Positions 6,697 to 14,108 of a DNA stretch of 14,844 nucleotides are shown piece by piece. The notes under the pieces were generated by a model that made no database searches, was not told where the DNA came from, and saw only the letters and a program-made list of their open reading frames with translations. The DNA is from Klebsiella pneumoniae (GTDB lineage: Bacteria > Bacteroidota > Bacteroidia > Flavobacteriales > Flavobacteriaceae), in NCBI GenBank assembly GCA_943325355.2, contig CALPPA020000014.1:1-14844 (forward strand), given 5' to 3'. Position numbers and translations under genes: made by a program. Positions within the stretch are counted from its first letter, which is position 1, and each line of letters starts with the position of its first letter.

Positions 6697-8061
6697 ATGA
6701 AAAAAATTAATTGTATTCCATTAGTTATTATCCTGCTTTTCGGCTTCTCGATTCAGGCTCAAACAAAACAATGGTCCCTAGAAGAATGCGTAAAATACGC
6801 CATAGACAATAATATATCTATAAAAAACATTGAGCTGGATACGAAAACAGCAGATATTGGAAAAAAAGATGCGATAGGAAATTTTATTCCATCTTTAAAT
6901 TCTAATGCAAACCATTCTTGGAATATAGGTTTAAATCAAGACCCTACAACAGGTCTTTTGCGTAATCAAACCACTCAATTTTCAACAATGGGAGCAGGTG
7001 TTGGATTTGATATTTACAAAGGAATGCAAAATCAAAACACCCTTCGAAGAGCCAATCTTTCGATAATTGCTGCCAAATATCAATTGACAAAAATGCAAGA
7101 AGATGTAGCACTTAATGTTGCTAATGCTTTTTTACAAGTGCTTTTTAACAAAGAAAATTTGAAAGTTCAAAAAGAGCAAAAAGCAAATAATGAAAAGCAA
7201 CTGGCTCGTTCCGAAGAATTGGTAAAAGCAGGCTCAGTACCACGTGGTGATTTATTAGACATAAAAGCAACCGTAGCTTCGGATAATCAGAGAGTGATTA
7301 ATGCAGAAAATGACTTGTTAATTTCAAAGTTGAGTTTAGCTCAATTACTACAATTAAAAGAGTTTTATGATTTTGACGTAACTGATGATACTTCAGTTAA
7401 AGACGAAAACAACATATTGGCTCAAACTCCTATTGCAATTTATGACAAAGCAAAAGAGCAAAGAACTGAATTGAAAATTGCAAAAACTAATTTAGAAATA
7501 GCCCAAAAAAATGTTGCCATTGCCAAGGGTGGTTTTCAGCCTACTTTACAAGGTTTTTATAATATCAATACCAGAATATCGTATGCGGATCGATTTACCG
7601 TAGTAAATGGAGCAGCTGTCGCTGTACCCGCGCCGCCTTTTAGTGAACAATTTATAGATAATAAAGGACAAGCTTTTGGCGCACAATTATCAATTCCAAT
7701 TTTTAACGGTTGGTCAGTAAAAAATAATGTAGAACGTTCCAAAGTAAATTTAGAAAAGTCTAAAATTGCAGTCGAGCAAGAAGAATTAACATTACAAAGA
7801 AATGTTTACACTGCTTTTACAGATGCCAAAGGAGGGTTGAATGCCTATGAATCTGCAATCACAGCTGCTGAGGCAAGAGAAGAAGCTTATAAGTATGCCA
7901 AAGAAAGATATGCGGTAGGAATGATGAATTCTTTCGATTTCAATCAATCCCAAACTTTGTTTACCGTAGCTCAATCTGAAGTGCTGAGAACCAAATACGA
8001 TTATATCTTCAAAATCAAAATCTTAGAATTCTATTTCGGAATTCCAATTATAAAAAACTAA
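6697..8061 (+). CDS. TolC-family outer-membrane efflux protein
   Basis: This 454-residue outer-membrane factor belongs to the TolC/OEP family and provides the exit duct of the pump. The ATG at 6697 is chosen over the upstream in-frame TTG at 6673 because it gives a regular signal peptide (MKKIN, hydrophobic core 7-18, likely cleavage after A21) and because the TTG lies inside the predicted -7 box. The mature protein begins with the family hallmark WSLEECVKYAIDNN (26-39). Two OEP repeats follow, with long heptad-rich helices (for example 140-215 and 255-285) and membrane strands in the aromatic/Gly-rich stretches. It lies 82 nt after the first adaptor and 6 nt before the second, so the latter two are tightly coupled. 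It is probably shared by the ABC pump and whatever partners the second adaptor. Confidence 0.93.
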   Translation: MKKINCIPLVIILLFGFSIQAQTKQWSLEECVKYAIDNNISIKNIELDTKTADIGKKDAIGNFIPSLNSNANHSWNIGLNQDPTTGLLRNQTTQFSTMGAGVGFDIYKGMQNQNTLRRANLSIIAAKYQLTKMQEDVALNVANAFLQVLFNKENLKVQKEQKANNEKQLARSEELVKAGSVPRGDLLDIKATVASDNQRVINAENDLLISKLSLAQLLQLKEFYDFDVTDDTSVKDENNILAQTPIAIYDKAKEQRTELKIAKTNLEIAQKNVAIAKGGFQPTLQGFYNINTRISYADRFTVVNGAAVAVPAPPFSEQFIDNKGQAFGAQLSIPIFNGWSVKNNVERSKVNLEKSKIAVEQEELTLQRNVYTAFTDAKGGLNAYESAITAAEAREEAYKYAKERYAVGMMNSFDFNQSQTLFTVAQSEVLRTKYDYIFKIKILEFYFGIPIIKN

Positions 8062-8067
8062 ATCATT

Positions 8068-9357
8068 ATGTCTAAAAAAACAATTTATATACTCGTAGGC
8101 GCAGCAGTTGCAATCATTGGATTGTTAATAGTACTTTCAAAATCAGGTGTCATAGGTAATAAAGACAAAGGAACATCTGTAGAAATTGCCAATGTCAATA
8201 CTTTAACAATTGTCGAAACCGTTTCAGCAACTGGGAAAATTCAACCCGAAATTGAAGTGAAAATTTCCTCAGAAGTTTCAGGCGAAATTATTGCTTTGAA
8301 TGTAATCGAAGGGCAAGTTGTTAAAAAAGGAGATTTATTGGTTAAAATAAATCCAGATTTATATACTTCTGGATACAATCGTACGGTATCTAATTTATCT
8401 GGAACTAAGGCAAACTTGAGTCAAGCCGATGCTTCGTTTAAAGAAGCTAAAGCTAATTATGATAGAAACAAAACATTATTCGATAAAGGAATCATTTCCA
8501 AGGCGGATTGGGACAAATCAGTAGCTACTTTTGAAGTGGCAAAAGCCAACAAGCAATCCGCATATTTCAGTGTGCAAAGTGCTTCGGCGACGGTAAATGA
8601 GGCTAAAGACAATCTAGGTAGAACCACTATTTATGCACCAGCTGACGGAACAATTTCTGTGCTTAACGTAGAATTGGGCGAAAGGGTTTTGGGAACCCAA
8701 CAAATGGCAGGAACCGAAATTCTTCGTGTTGCCAACTTAAATAATATGGAAGTAGAAGTAGATGTAAATGAAAATGACATTGTAAAAATAAAAGTGGGCA
8801 ACGAAGCCAAGGTTGAAGTTGACGCTTATTTGAAAAAACAATTCAAAGGTGTTGTAACTAGTATTTACAACTCTGCGAGTTCTACTTTAACAGCGGATCA
8901 AGTAACTAATTTCAAAGTGAAAATTAGAATTTTGAAAGAATCTTACCAAGATCTATTAGAAGGAAAACCAATTACATATTCGCCTTTTAGACCAGGAATG
9001 ACTGCAACTGTAGATATTATTACTAAAACAAGAGCTAACGTTTTGGCTGTGCCAATTAGTTCTGTAGTTGTAAAATCCGATACAACAGCTGTAAAAGGAT
9101 ATAAAGTGGACAAAGAATCCGATGATAAAAAAGCCGCTCCAAAAAGCGATAAAAAATTAGAATGTGTCTTTGTGAAAGTGGGAAGTAAAGCCAAAATCCG
9201 AATAATCAAAACAGGAATTCAAGACGATACCAATATTGAAGTGCTTACTGGACTTAAAAAAGGAGATGTGGTTATCACTGGACCCTATTCTACCGTTTCA
9301 AAAGATTTGAATTCAGGGGATAAAGTAACTACGGATAAAGTAGAAGATAAAAAATAA
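8068..9357 (+). CDS. Second periplasmic adaptor (membrane fusion protein)
   Basis: This 429-residue HlyD/RND-type adaptor has a membrane anchor (residues 5-24), half-lipoyl segments (about 64-94 and 186-222), an alpha hairpin (about 105-182), a beta-barrel (about 226-318) and a membrane-proximal domain (to about 415). R133, L137 and S144 form the R-x3-L-x6-S TolC-docking motif, like the first adaptor (both contain KTLFDKG). A charged, lysine-rich insertion (about 347-364, DKESDDKKAAPKSDKK) interrupts the membrane-proximal domain. It starts 6 nt after tolC, so the two are surely co-transcribed. No RND, MFS or additional ABC pump gene follows; the next gene is tsaB. It could pair with the upstream ABC core, giving a mixed adaptor ring, or with a pump encoded elsewhere. 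Confidence 0.92.
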   Translation: MSKKTIYILVGAAVAIIGLLIVLSKSGVIGNKDKGTSVEIANVNTLTIVETVSATGKIQPEIEVKISSEVSGEIIALNVIEGQVVKKGDLLVKINPDLYTSGYNRTVSNLSGTKANLSQADASFKEAKANYDRNKTLFDKGIISKADWDKSVATFEVAKANKQSAYFSVQSASATVNEAKDNLGRTTIYAPADGTISVLNVELGERVLGTQQMAGTEILRVANLNNMEVEVDVNENDIVKIKVGNEAKVEVDAYLKKQFKGVVTSIYNSASSTLTADQVTNFKVKIRILKESYQDLLEGKPITYSPFRPGMTATVDIITKTRANVLAVPISSVVVKSDTTAVKGYKVDKESDDKKAAPKSDKKLECVFVKVGSKAKIRIIKTGIQDDTNIEVLTGLKKGDVVITGPYSTVSKDLNSGDKVTTDKVEDKK

Positions 9358-9420
9358 TGTTCAGTTTGCAGTTGATAGCTATCGGAATTAGTATTCAGTT
9401 CTAACCTCTAACTTTTAACC
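9358..9420 (+). repeat. Nine-unit heptad array filling the adaptor-tsaB gap
   Basis: The 63 nt between the adaptor stop and the tsaB start equal 9 x 7 and read as degenerate heptads. The first units end in AG (TGTTCAG, TTTGCAG, TTGATAG), and the last three are of the type YTAACYT (phase 9401-9421). A perfect 10-bp palindrome, GATAGCTATC, lies at 9374-9383. AGTATTCAGT (9390-9399) and TGTTCAGT (9358-9365) recur in the array at 12954-13044. TAA codons at 9402, 9409 and 9416 fall in the three different frames. Confidence 0.7.
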
Positions 9421-10089
9421 TTGTCTTACATTCTCAACATCGAAACCTCCACCAAGAATTGTTCGGTTGCTTTAGCAAAAGAAGGAAAAACAATTTTATG
9501 CAAAGAAATTGCCGAAGAAGGTTATTCTCACGCCGAGCGTTTGCACGTTTTTATTGAAGTAATCATCAAAGAAGCCGGAATTACGTTCCAAGATTTATCT
9601 GCGATTGCTGTGAGTCAAGGTCCAGGTTCTTACACAGGATTACGAATCGGTGTTTCATCCGCAAAAGGATTGTGTTTTGCCTTGGATATTCCGTTAATTG
9701 CGGTAGATACTTTACAAGTTTTGGCTTCGCAAGCCAAGGTTTCCGATGGATTGATAGTTCCAATGCTGGATGCCCGAAGAATGGAAGTTTATAGTTCATT
9801 TTTTACTCCAAATTTTGAAAACATAAGAGAAGTTCTTGCCGAAATCATAACCGAAAATTCTTTTGAAGAGTTGCAGGAAACCCTTTATTTTGTGGGCGAT
9901 TGTGCCGAGAAATGCAAGCCATTTTTAACCAAGGAAAACTTCATTTTCTTGGAGGAAATCAAATATCCTTCGGCAAAGGAAATGAGTTTGTTGAGTTTCG
10001 AAAAATCCAAAAAAAATGACTTTGTAGATGTCGCTTATTTTGAGCCTTATTATTTGAAGGATTTTATTATGACCGTTTCGAAAAAATAA
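9421..10089 (+). CDS. tsaB: tRNA t6A biosynthesis protein TsaB
   Basis: This 222-residue protein is TsaB (YeaZ), a cytoplasmic ASKHA-fold partner of TsaD. With TsaE and TsaC it makes N6-threonylcarbamoyladenosine at A37 of tRNAs that read ANN codons; TsaB itself is a non-catalytic scaffold. The N-terminus YILNIETSTKNCSVAL is the family's first strand and loop, followed by SHAERL (36-41) and the signature GPGSYTGLRIG (67-77). The start is TTG: an in-frame TAA at 9409-9411 leaves no room upstream, and the conserved N-terminus begins two residues later. No Shine-Dalgarno sequence is seen. It lies 63 nt after the second adaptor, on the same strand, with no TAnnTTTG promoter in the gap, so read-through from the efflux operon is likely. 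Its stop is 4 nt from that of the converging channel gene. Confidence 0.95.
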   Translation: MSYILNIETSTKNCSVALAKEGKTILCKEIAEEGYSHAERLHVFIEVIIKEAGITFQDLSAIAVSQGPGSYTGLRIGVSSAKGLCFALDIPLIAVDTLQVLASQAKVSDGLIVPMLDARRMEVYSSFFTPNFENIREVLAEIITENSFEELQETLYFVGDCAEKCKPFLTKENFIFLEEIKYPSAKEMSLLSFEKSKKNDFVDVAYFEPYYLKDFIMTVSKK

Positions 10090-10093
10090 TTCT

Positions 10094-10918
10094 TTAACTA
10101 TTTCCCGATACCTCTTTCACAAAAGGTTGAATCACAATTCCAGCAGCGTCAAATGCTAATTTACAACTCTCCAAAGTTTCAGAGAAAACAGCACCAAAAT
10201 CTTCATTATTGGCCCACGGTCTAACGGCCAGTTGAATCCCGCTGTCGGTCAAAAGCTTTACAGAAACTTCAGCTTCAGGCGTTTTTAGGACTTTAGGATT
10301 ATTTTTTAATACTTCGGTAATGATGTCTTTGGCTTTTTTGATATCAGTGTCATAAGATATCGAAAGCGTCAAATCTGCTCTTCGAAATCCTTGCAACGAA
10401 TAATTGATAATCGTGCCATTCGACAAAGCACCATTTGGGATAAAAATAGTTTGATTGTTGGCGTTGATTAATTTGGTTACAAATATTTGGATTTCGCTGA
10501 CAGTTCCAATCATAGTTTGGGCCTCAATCGTATCACCAACTTTAAACGGTTTGAATAGTATAATCAACATTCCTCCAGCAAAATTTGACAACGATCCTTG
10601 AAGAGATAAACCTACGGCAAGTCCCATTGCACCTAAAATCGCAACAAAGGATGAGGTTTCGATTCCTAACTTCGAGATGAAAGTTACGAATAATAAAACC
10701 CTCAAAACCCAAAGGAGAATATCAGCAAGAAACTTGGTCAAGGTGGGATCCAATTCTCTTTTTACCATAATTTTTCTAATGAGTCTGTTGATTACTCGAA
10801 TAACATAAAGCCCAACAAATAAAATCAGGAAAGCTGAAATTAATTTAGGAGAATAATCGATGAGCACTTTAATAAAAGTTTCCGCGTAATTTGCAAAGTT
10901 TTGTGTATTGACTGTCAT
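10094..10918 (-). CDS. Small-conductance mechanosensitive channel, MscS family
   Basis: This 274-residue inner-membrane channel opens under membrane tension to release solutes on hypo-osmotic shock. Its size is close to E. coli MscS (286). TM1 is about 25-45, TM2 about 63-83, and the pore helix TM3 about 90-120 with the Gly/Ala-rich GAMGLAVGLSLQGSLSNFAGG. This is followed by the beta-domain signature KPFKVGDTIE (123-132) and GTVSEI (138-143). The C-terminal alpha/beta domain runs to about 265. It is the last gene of the minus-strand group, 14 nt after the thioredoxin-domain gene, so co-transcription is likely although no functional link is obvious. The stop is only 4 nt from the tsaB stop, so the two converging transcripts probably overlap. 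Confidence 0.95.
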   Translation of the reverse strand: MTVNTQNFANYAETFIKVLIDYSPKLISAFLILFVGLYVIRVINRLIRKIMVKRELDPTLTKFLADILLWVLRVLLFVTFISKLGIETSSFVAILGAMGLAVGLSLQGSLSNFAGGMLIILFKPFKVGDTIEAQTMIGTVSEIQIFVTKLINANNQTIFIPNGALSNGTIINYSLQGFRRADLTLSISYDTDIKKAKDIITEVLKNNPKVLKTPEAEVSVKLLTDSGIQLAVRPWANNEDFGAVFSETLESCKLAFDAAGIVIQPFVKEVSGNS

Positions 10919-10932
10919 TTTATTTTTTAATA

Positions 10933-12948
10933 CTAATTTAAGTTGGTAATAATTTCTTCGAAATCATCAGTAGGAGTTCCACAAGTTCGATTTTGGCAAA
11001 GATAAAATAACGTTTGGTTAATATCAAAACGATCTTTCAAGAATGGAAGATTCGAAATTTTTACAGTTCCAGCCAAAACAACATTAGGTAAATAAATAGC
11101 GTTTATTTTTTTTGAATATTCTAACGCTGAATCGCCACAAATTGCCAATTCCTTATTCTCTTCTGAATAATGCATTGCCAAATCCATCCAATTTGAGTAA
11201 GCAGATGGATATTGTAAATTAGGTATAATATTTTGTAACATTCTCTGGCTTACTTTTTCGTAATACGAATTTTCAAAATAGATATTTAACAGAAACAAAT
11301 TTTTCCCCATAACCGAATTCGATGCAGGAATCACGTTGTCTTCGGTTTCAAAATGCGATGCTATCAATGCTTCGTCTAGATTAGAAGTAAAGCTGAAAAA
11401 ACCTGATTTTTCGTCGTAAAAATGTTCCAAACTATAATCGGTCAATTGTTTGGCACTAAGCAACCATTTTTCGTCAAAAGTAACTTCATATAAACTGATA
11501 AAGGCAGAAATAACAAAGCAATAATCTTCTAAATATCCGTTAATACTGCTTTTCCCATTTTTGTAATTGTGGAATAAGTTTCCTTCGCTAGTCCATAGAT
11601 TTTTAGTGATGAAGTCAGCATTTTGCAAAGCTGATTTTAAATAGTTGTCGTCTTCTAAAGCTTTGTACGCGTCAATAAATCCCTTGAGCATTATAGCATT
11701 CCAAGAAGTCAGGCATTTGTCGTCCAATCTTGGTTTGGCGCGTTTTTCTCTATTAATATATAGGTTTTCCTCCCAGAATAATTTCTTTTTTTGAAGGATT
11801 GCAACATCAATATTGTTGAGTTTGGCAATCTCTTTCAAACTTTTATTTTGAATCAACACATAATTTCCGTCTTCCCATAATCCAAAAGTATTGATATTGA
11901 AAACTTGACTAAACAATTCTAAATCGTCACCAATAATCGTCTTCAATTCAGGGATTTTCCAAACATAAAAAGCACCTTCTTCGAGATGATTTTCGGTGTC
12001 CAGGCTATCAGCATCAAGAGCGCAATAAAAACCACCTTCGGAATTCATTAATTCCTTTTCAACGAAAGACAATGTTTTTTCGATGACTTCTTTATACAAA
12101 GGATTTTTGGTTAATTTATAAGCGTCACTGTATAAAGAAACCAATTGGCCATTGTCATACAACATTTTTTCAAAATGCGGAACGTGCCATTTATTGTCAA
12201 CGGAGTAGCGTGAAAACCCACCATCAACCGTATCAAAAACACCTCCATAAGCCATTCGTGTCAAGGTTAGATTTACAAAATCGAATAATTTCATATCCTT
12301 TTTTTGTAAAGCAAAACGCAACAAAAAATGATAATTATTGGGCATCATAAACTTTGGAGCACGAGCCATTCCTCCAAAATCCAGATCAAAATCTTCTTTC
12401 CATTTTTCGACTAAAGGAATTAAATCTTCTTGAGCTACCGAAGTTTTTGATTTTAAATTTTCGACAATGCTTATCGATTGAATACCTTGATGTAATTTTT
12501 CGGCATATTCGATTACTTTTTCTGGTTCTAAATGGTAGACTTCTTGCAATTTATCTAAAGTTTCCATCCAATCCGCTTTTCTGAAATAAGTTCCACCCCA
12601 AATGGGTCTTCCATCAGGAAGTGTTACAACATTTAAAGGCCAACCGCCACGACCTGTCAAAATCTGGACTGCTTTCATATAAACTGCATCAACATCCGGT
12701 CGTTCTTCGCGATCGACTTTAATAGTAACGAAATTTTGATTCATTACTTCAGCCACTTCTTGGTCTTCGAAACTTTCATGCTCCATAACGTGACACCAAT
12801 GGCAAGCAGAATAACCAATGCTAATAATAATAAGACTGTTTTTTTCTTTGGCTTCAGCCAATGATTTGGCATTCCAAGCCTTCCAGTGCACGGGGTTGTT
12901 TGCGTGTTGTAATAAATACGGACTGGTTTCTTGAGAAAGCTGGTTCAT
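10933..12948 (-). CDS. YyaL/SPATA20-type thioredoxin-domain protein (DUF255)
   Basis: This 671-residue cytoplasmic protein belongs to the DUF255/YyaL family, related to mammalian SPATA20; its substrate is not established. The N-terminal thioredoxin-like domain (about 1-165) opens with the family signature SPYLLQHANNPVHW and has the CxxC pair C49/C52 in SACHWCHVMEHESFED. An alpha/alpha-barrel domain of the six-hairpin glycosidase/epimerase type follows (about 190-640), with GGVFDTVDGGFSRYSVD and WNAIMLKGF motifs. The C-terminus has the usual FYLCQNRTCGTP with two further cysteines. Length is typical and no truncation is seen. It follows the Nfu gene by 93 nt, a gap filled by a heptad array, and precedes the MscS gene by 14 nt. 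No promoter element is visible in the 93-nt gap, so it is probably read from the Nfu promoter. Confidence 0.93.
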   Translation of the reverse strand: MNQLSQETSPYLLQHANNPVHWKAWNAKSLAEAKEKNSLIIISIGYSACHWCHVMEHESFEDQEVAEVMNQNFVTIKVDREERPDVDAVYMKAVQILTGRGGWPLNVVTLPDGRPIWGGTYFRKADWMETLDKLQEVYHLEPEKVIEYAEKLHQGIQSISIVENLKSKTSVAQEDLIPLVEKWKEDFDLDFGGMARAPKFMMPNNYHFLLRFALQKKDMKLFDFVNLTLTRMAYGGVFDTVDGGFSRYSVDNKWHVPHFEKMLYDNGQLVSLYSDAYKLTKNPLYKEVIEKTLSFVEKELMNSEGGFYCALDADSLDTENHLEEGAFYVWKIPELKTIIGDDLELFSQVFNINTFGLWEDGNYVLIQNKSLKEIAKLNNIDVAILQKKKLFWEENLYINREKRAKPRLDDKCLTSWNAIMLKGFIDAYKALEDDNYLKSALQNADFITKNLWTSEGNLFHNYKNGKSSINGYLEDYCFVISAFISLYEVTFDEKWLLSAKQLTDYSLEHFYDEKSGFFSFTSNLDEALIASHFETEDNVIPASNSVMGKNLFLLNIYFENSYYEKVSQRMLQNIIPNLQYPSAYSNWMDLAMHYSEENKELAICGDSALEYSKKINAIYLPNVVLAGTVKISNLPFLKDRFDINQTLFYLCQNRTCGTPTDDFEEIITNLN

Positions 12949-12953
12949 GTAGT

Positions 12954-13044
12954 TATAGTGTTCAGTATTCGGTGATCAGTGTTCAGTGCCTAGTGTTCAG
13001 TTTCAGTAACTGATTACTGAATACTTAACACGGATTACTTTTTA
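12954..13044 (-). repeat. Thirteen-unit heptad array with inverted halves between nfu-like and YyaL-like genes
   Basis: Ninety-one bases (13 x 7) run from the stop codon of the Nfu gene to 5 nt before the start of the next gene. On the + strand, units up to about 13002 resemble NTCAGTG (for example ATCAGTG, TTCAGTG), with three perfect copies of AGTGTTCAGT at 12957, 12978 and 12992. From about 13010 the units are the inverse type, CTGANTA or CTTNNNA. The halves can pair: 12958-12980 with 13009-13031 gives 20 Watson-Crick pairs, two G-T and one mismatch in 23, with a 28-nt loop. No T-run follows, so it is not a standard terminator. Confidence 0.8.
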
Positions 13045-13941
13045 AGCATTTACAGCTTCAACTTTAATACTTTCGTCGTTCAGCATGCTTTTCAGCATAT
13101 TTTCGATACCACTTTTTAACGTAAATGTAGATGAAGGGCAACCGCTGCAAGCTCCTTGAAGAATAACTTTTGCCGTTTTTGTTGTTTCGTCATACGATTC
13201 AAAAGCAATATTTCCACCATCAGCCTGGACGGCAGGTTTTACATATTCTTCTAATATATTGATGATTTGTTGCGAAGTAACGTCAAGTTTGTCGAAGTTC
13301 TCGGTTTTTATAGCTTCTTCTTCCACGCTAGCGGCAATCAAGTTTTCGTCTAGTACAGTTCCGCCGTTTTCGATGTATTGTTTGATAAAAGTTCGAAGTT
13401 CTAAAGTGATTTCATCCCAGCTATTGACCTCGTATTTTGTTATTGAAATATAATTTTCATCCATAAAAACCTCTTTCACGTAAGGAAATTTGAATAGTTC
13501 TTTCGCTAATGGAGAAGCCACCGTTTGATCGATGTTTTTAAATTCTATAGCAGTTTTAGTCAACATTCTGCTTACTACAAATTTCAAAGCAGCTGGATTT
13601 GGCGTTGATTCACCGTAAACGGTTATGGGTTGTTTTTTTGTGGTATTTTCCTCAGGAGTAATAATTATTCCGCCACTGGCCACAAATGTTTCAATTTGTT
13701 CAGCAACTGCGTCTTTTACATCTTCCCATTCTACAATACTGAATTTTTCGATGGCAATGAAATTCCCTGAAATATAAACTGTTTTTACAAATGGCAAGTA
13801 AAATAATTGCTGTGCCAGGGGAGAATTCTTAGTTTCATCAATGTTTTTGAACTCGAAGCTTTCATTTTTTGTAATGAAATCTTCAAATTCAAATTTTAAT
13901 ATACTTGGATTTTGCGTTTCTTTGGTGGATATTTTTGACAT
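13042..13941 (-). CDS. Nfu/NifU-type Fe-S cluster scaffold with two N-terminal Nfu_N domains
   Basis: This 299-residue cytoplasmic protein is predicted to hold and pass on Fe-S clusters. The C-terminal NifU-like domain (about 220-299) has the cluster-binding CxxC as C265/C268 in GACSGCPSS, preceded by the VKPAVQADGGNI signature. The N-terminal part contains two Nfu_N-type modules in tandem. Module 1 (about 8-92) begins with a degenerate TQNPSILKF, and module 2 (about 110-194) with the canonical TPNPAALKF. Both contain FKNID, then SPLA and the aligned PFVK/PYVK and ISITK/IAIEK segments. A linker (195-218) precedes the scaffold domain. Single-Nfu_N proteins are usual elsewhere; the double form occurs in Bacteroidota. 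It is the first gene of the minus-strand group and diverges from the PorP/SprF gene over 167 nt. Confidence 0.94.
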   Translation of the reverse strand: MSKISTKETQNPSILKFEFEDFITKNESFEFKNIDETKNSPLAQQLFYLPFVKTVYISGNFIAIEKFSIVEWEDVKDAVAEQIETFVASGGIIITPEENTTKKQPITVYGESTPNPAALKFVVSRMLTKTAIEFKNIDQTVASPLAKELFKFPYVKEVFMDENYISITKYEVNSWDEITLELRTFIKQYIENGGTVLDENLIAASVEEEAIKTENFDKLDVTSQQIINILEEYVKPAVQADGGNIAFESYDETTKTAKVILQGACSGCPSSTFTLKSGIENMLKSMLNDESIKVEAVNA

Positions 13942-13959
13942 ATTTTTTTTAATTTTTTA

Positions 13960-13967
13960 CAAATTTA
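13960..13967 (-). promoter_or_regulatory. Candidate -7 promoter element for the Nfu gene group
   Basis: The minus strand reads TAAATTTG here, a match to the Bacteroidota -7 consensus, 18 nt upstream of the ATG at 13941 and followed by an A-rich leader. A convincing TTG -33 element is not present at the expected distance (about 13985-13991). It probably drives the Nfu, YyaL-like and MscS genes together. Confidence 0.4.
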
Positions 13968-13991
13968 ACGAAGTTATTTTCTACTATTAAC

Positions 13992-13999
13992 TATATTTG
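13992..13999 (+). promoter_or_regulatory. Weak candidate -7 element upstream of the PorP/SprF gene
   Basis: TATATTTG matches TAnnTTTG on the + strand and would give a leader of about 100 nt before the ATG at 14109. No -33 TTG is seen. The remainder of the divergent gap to 14108 is AT-rich and holds no other feature I can support. Confidence 0.25.
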
Positions 14000-14108
14000 A
14001 TTTTTTAAAGAATAAATTAACTTTAAATTCGTTTTAAGTTAATTATTATTTTCTATGTTTTACATTATTTTAGCTTAGCCCCCATTATCTAAATATAATT
14101 TTATTTGA

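Noticed and set aside
9374..9383. Palindrome GATAGCTATC as an operator for tsaB
   Set aside because: It sits inside the heptad array with no promoter element nearby; palindromes of this size can arise from the repeat itself.
10087..10100. Bidirectional terminator between tsaB and the MscS gene
   Set aside because: Only 4 nt separate the two stops and no hairpin can be drawn there; transcripts must end inside the opposite gene.
12954..13044. CRISPR array or rho-independent terminator
   Set aside because: Units of 7 bp without spacers exclude CRISPR. The stem has no following T-run on either strand and the loop is 28 nt, so a classic terminator is not supported.
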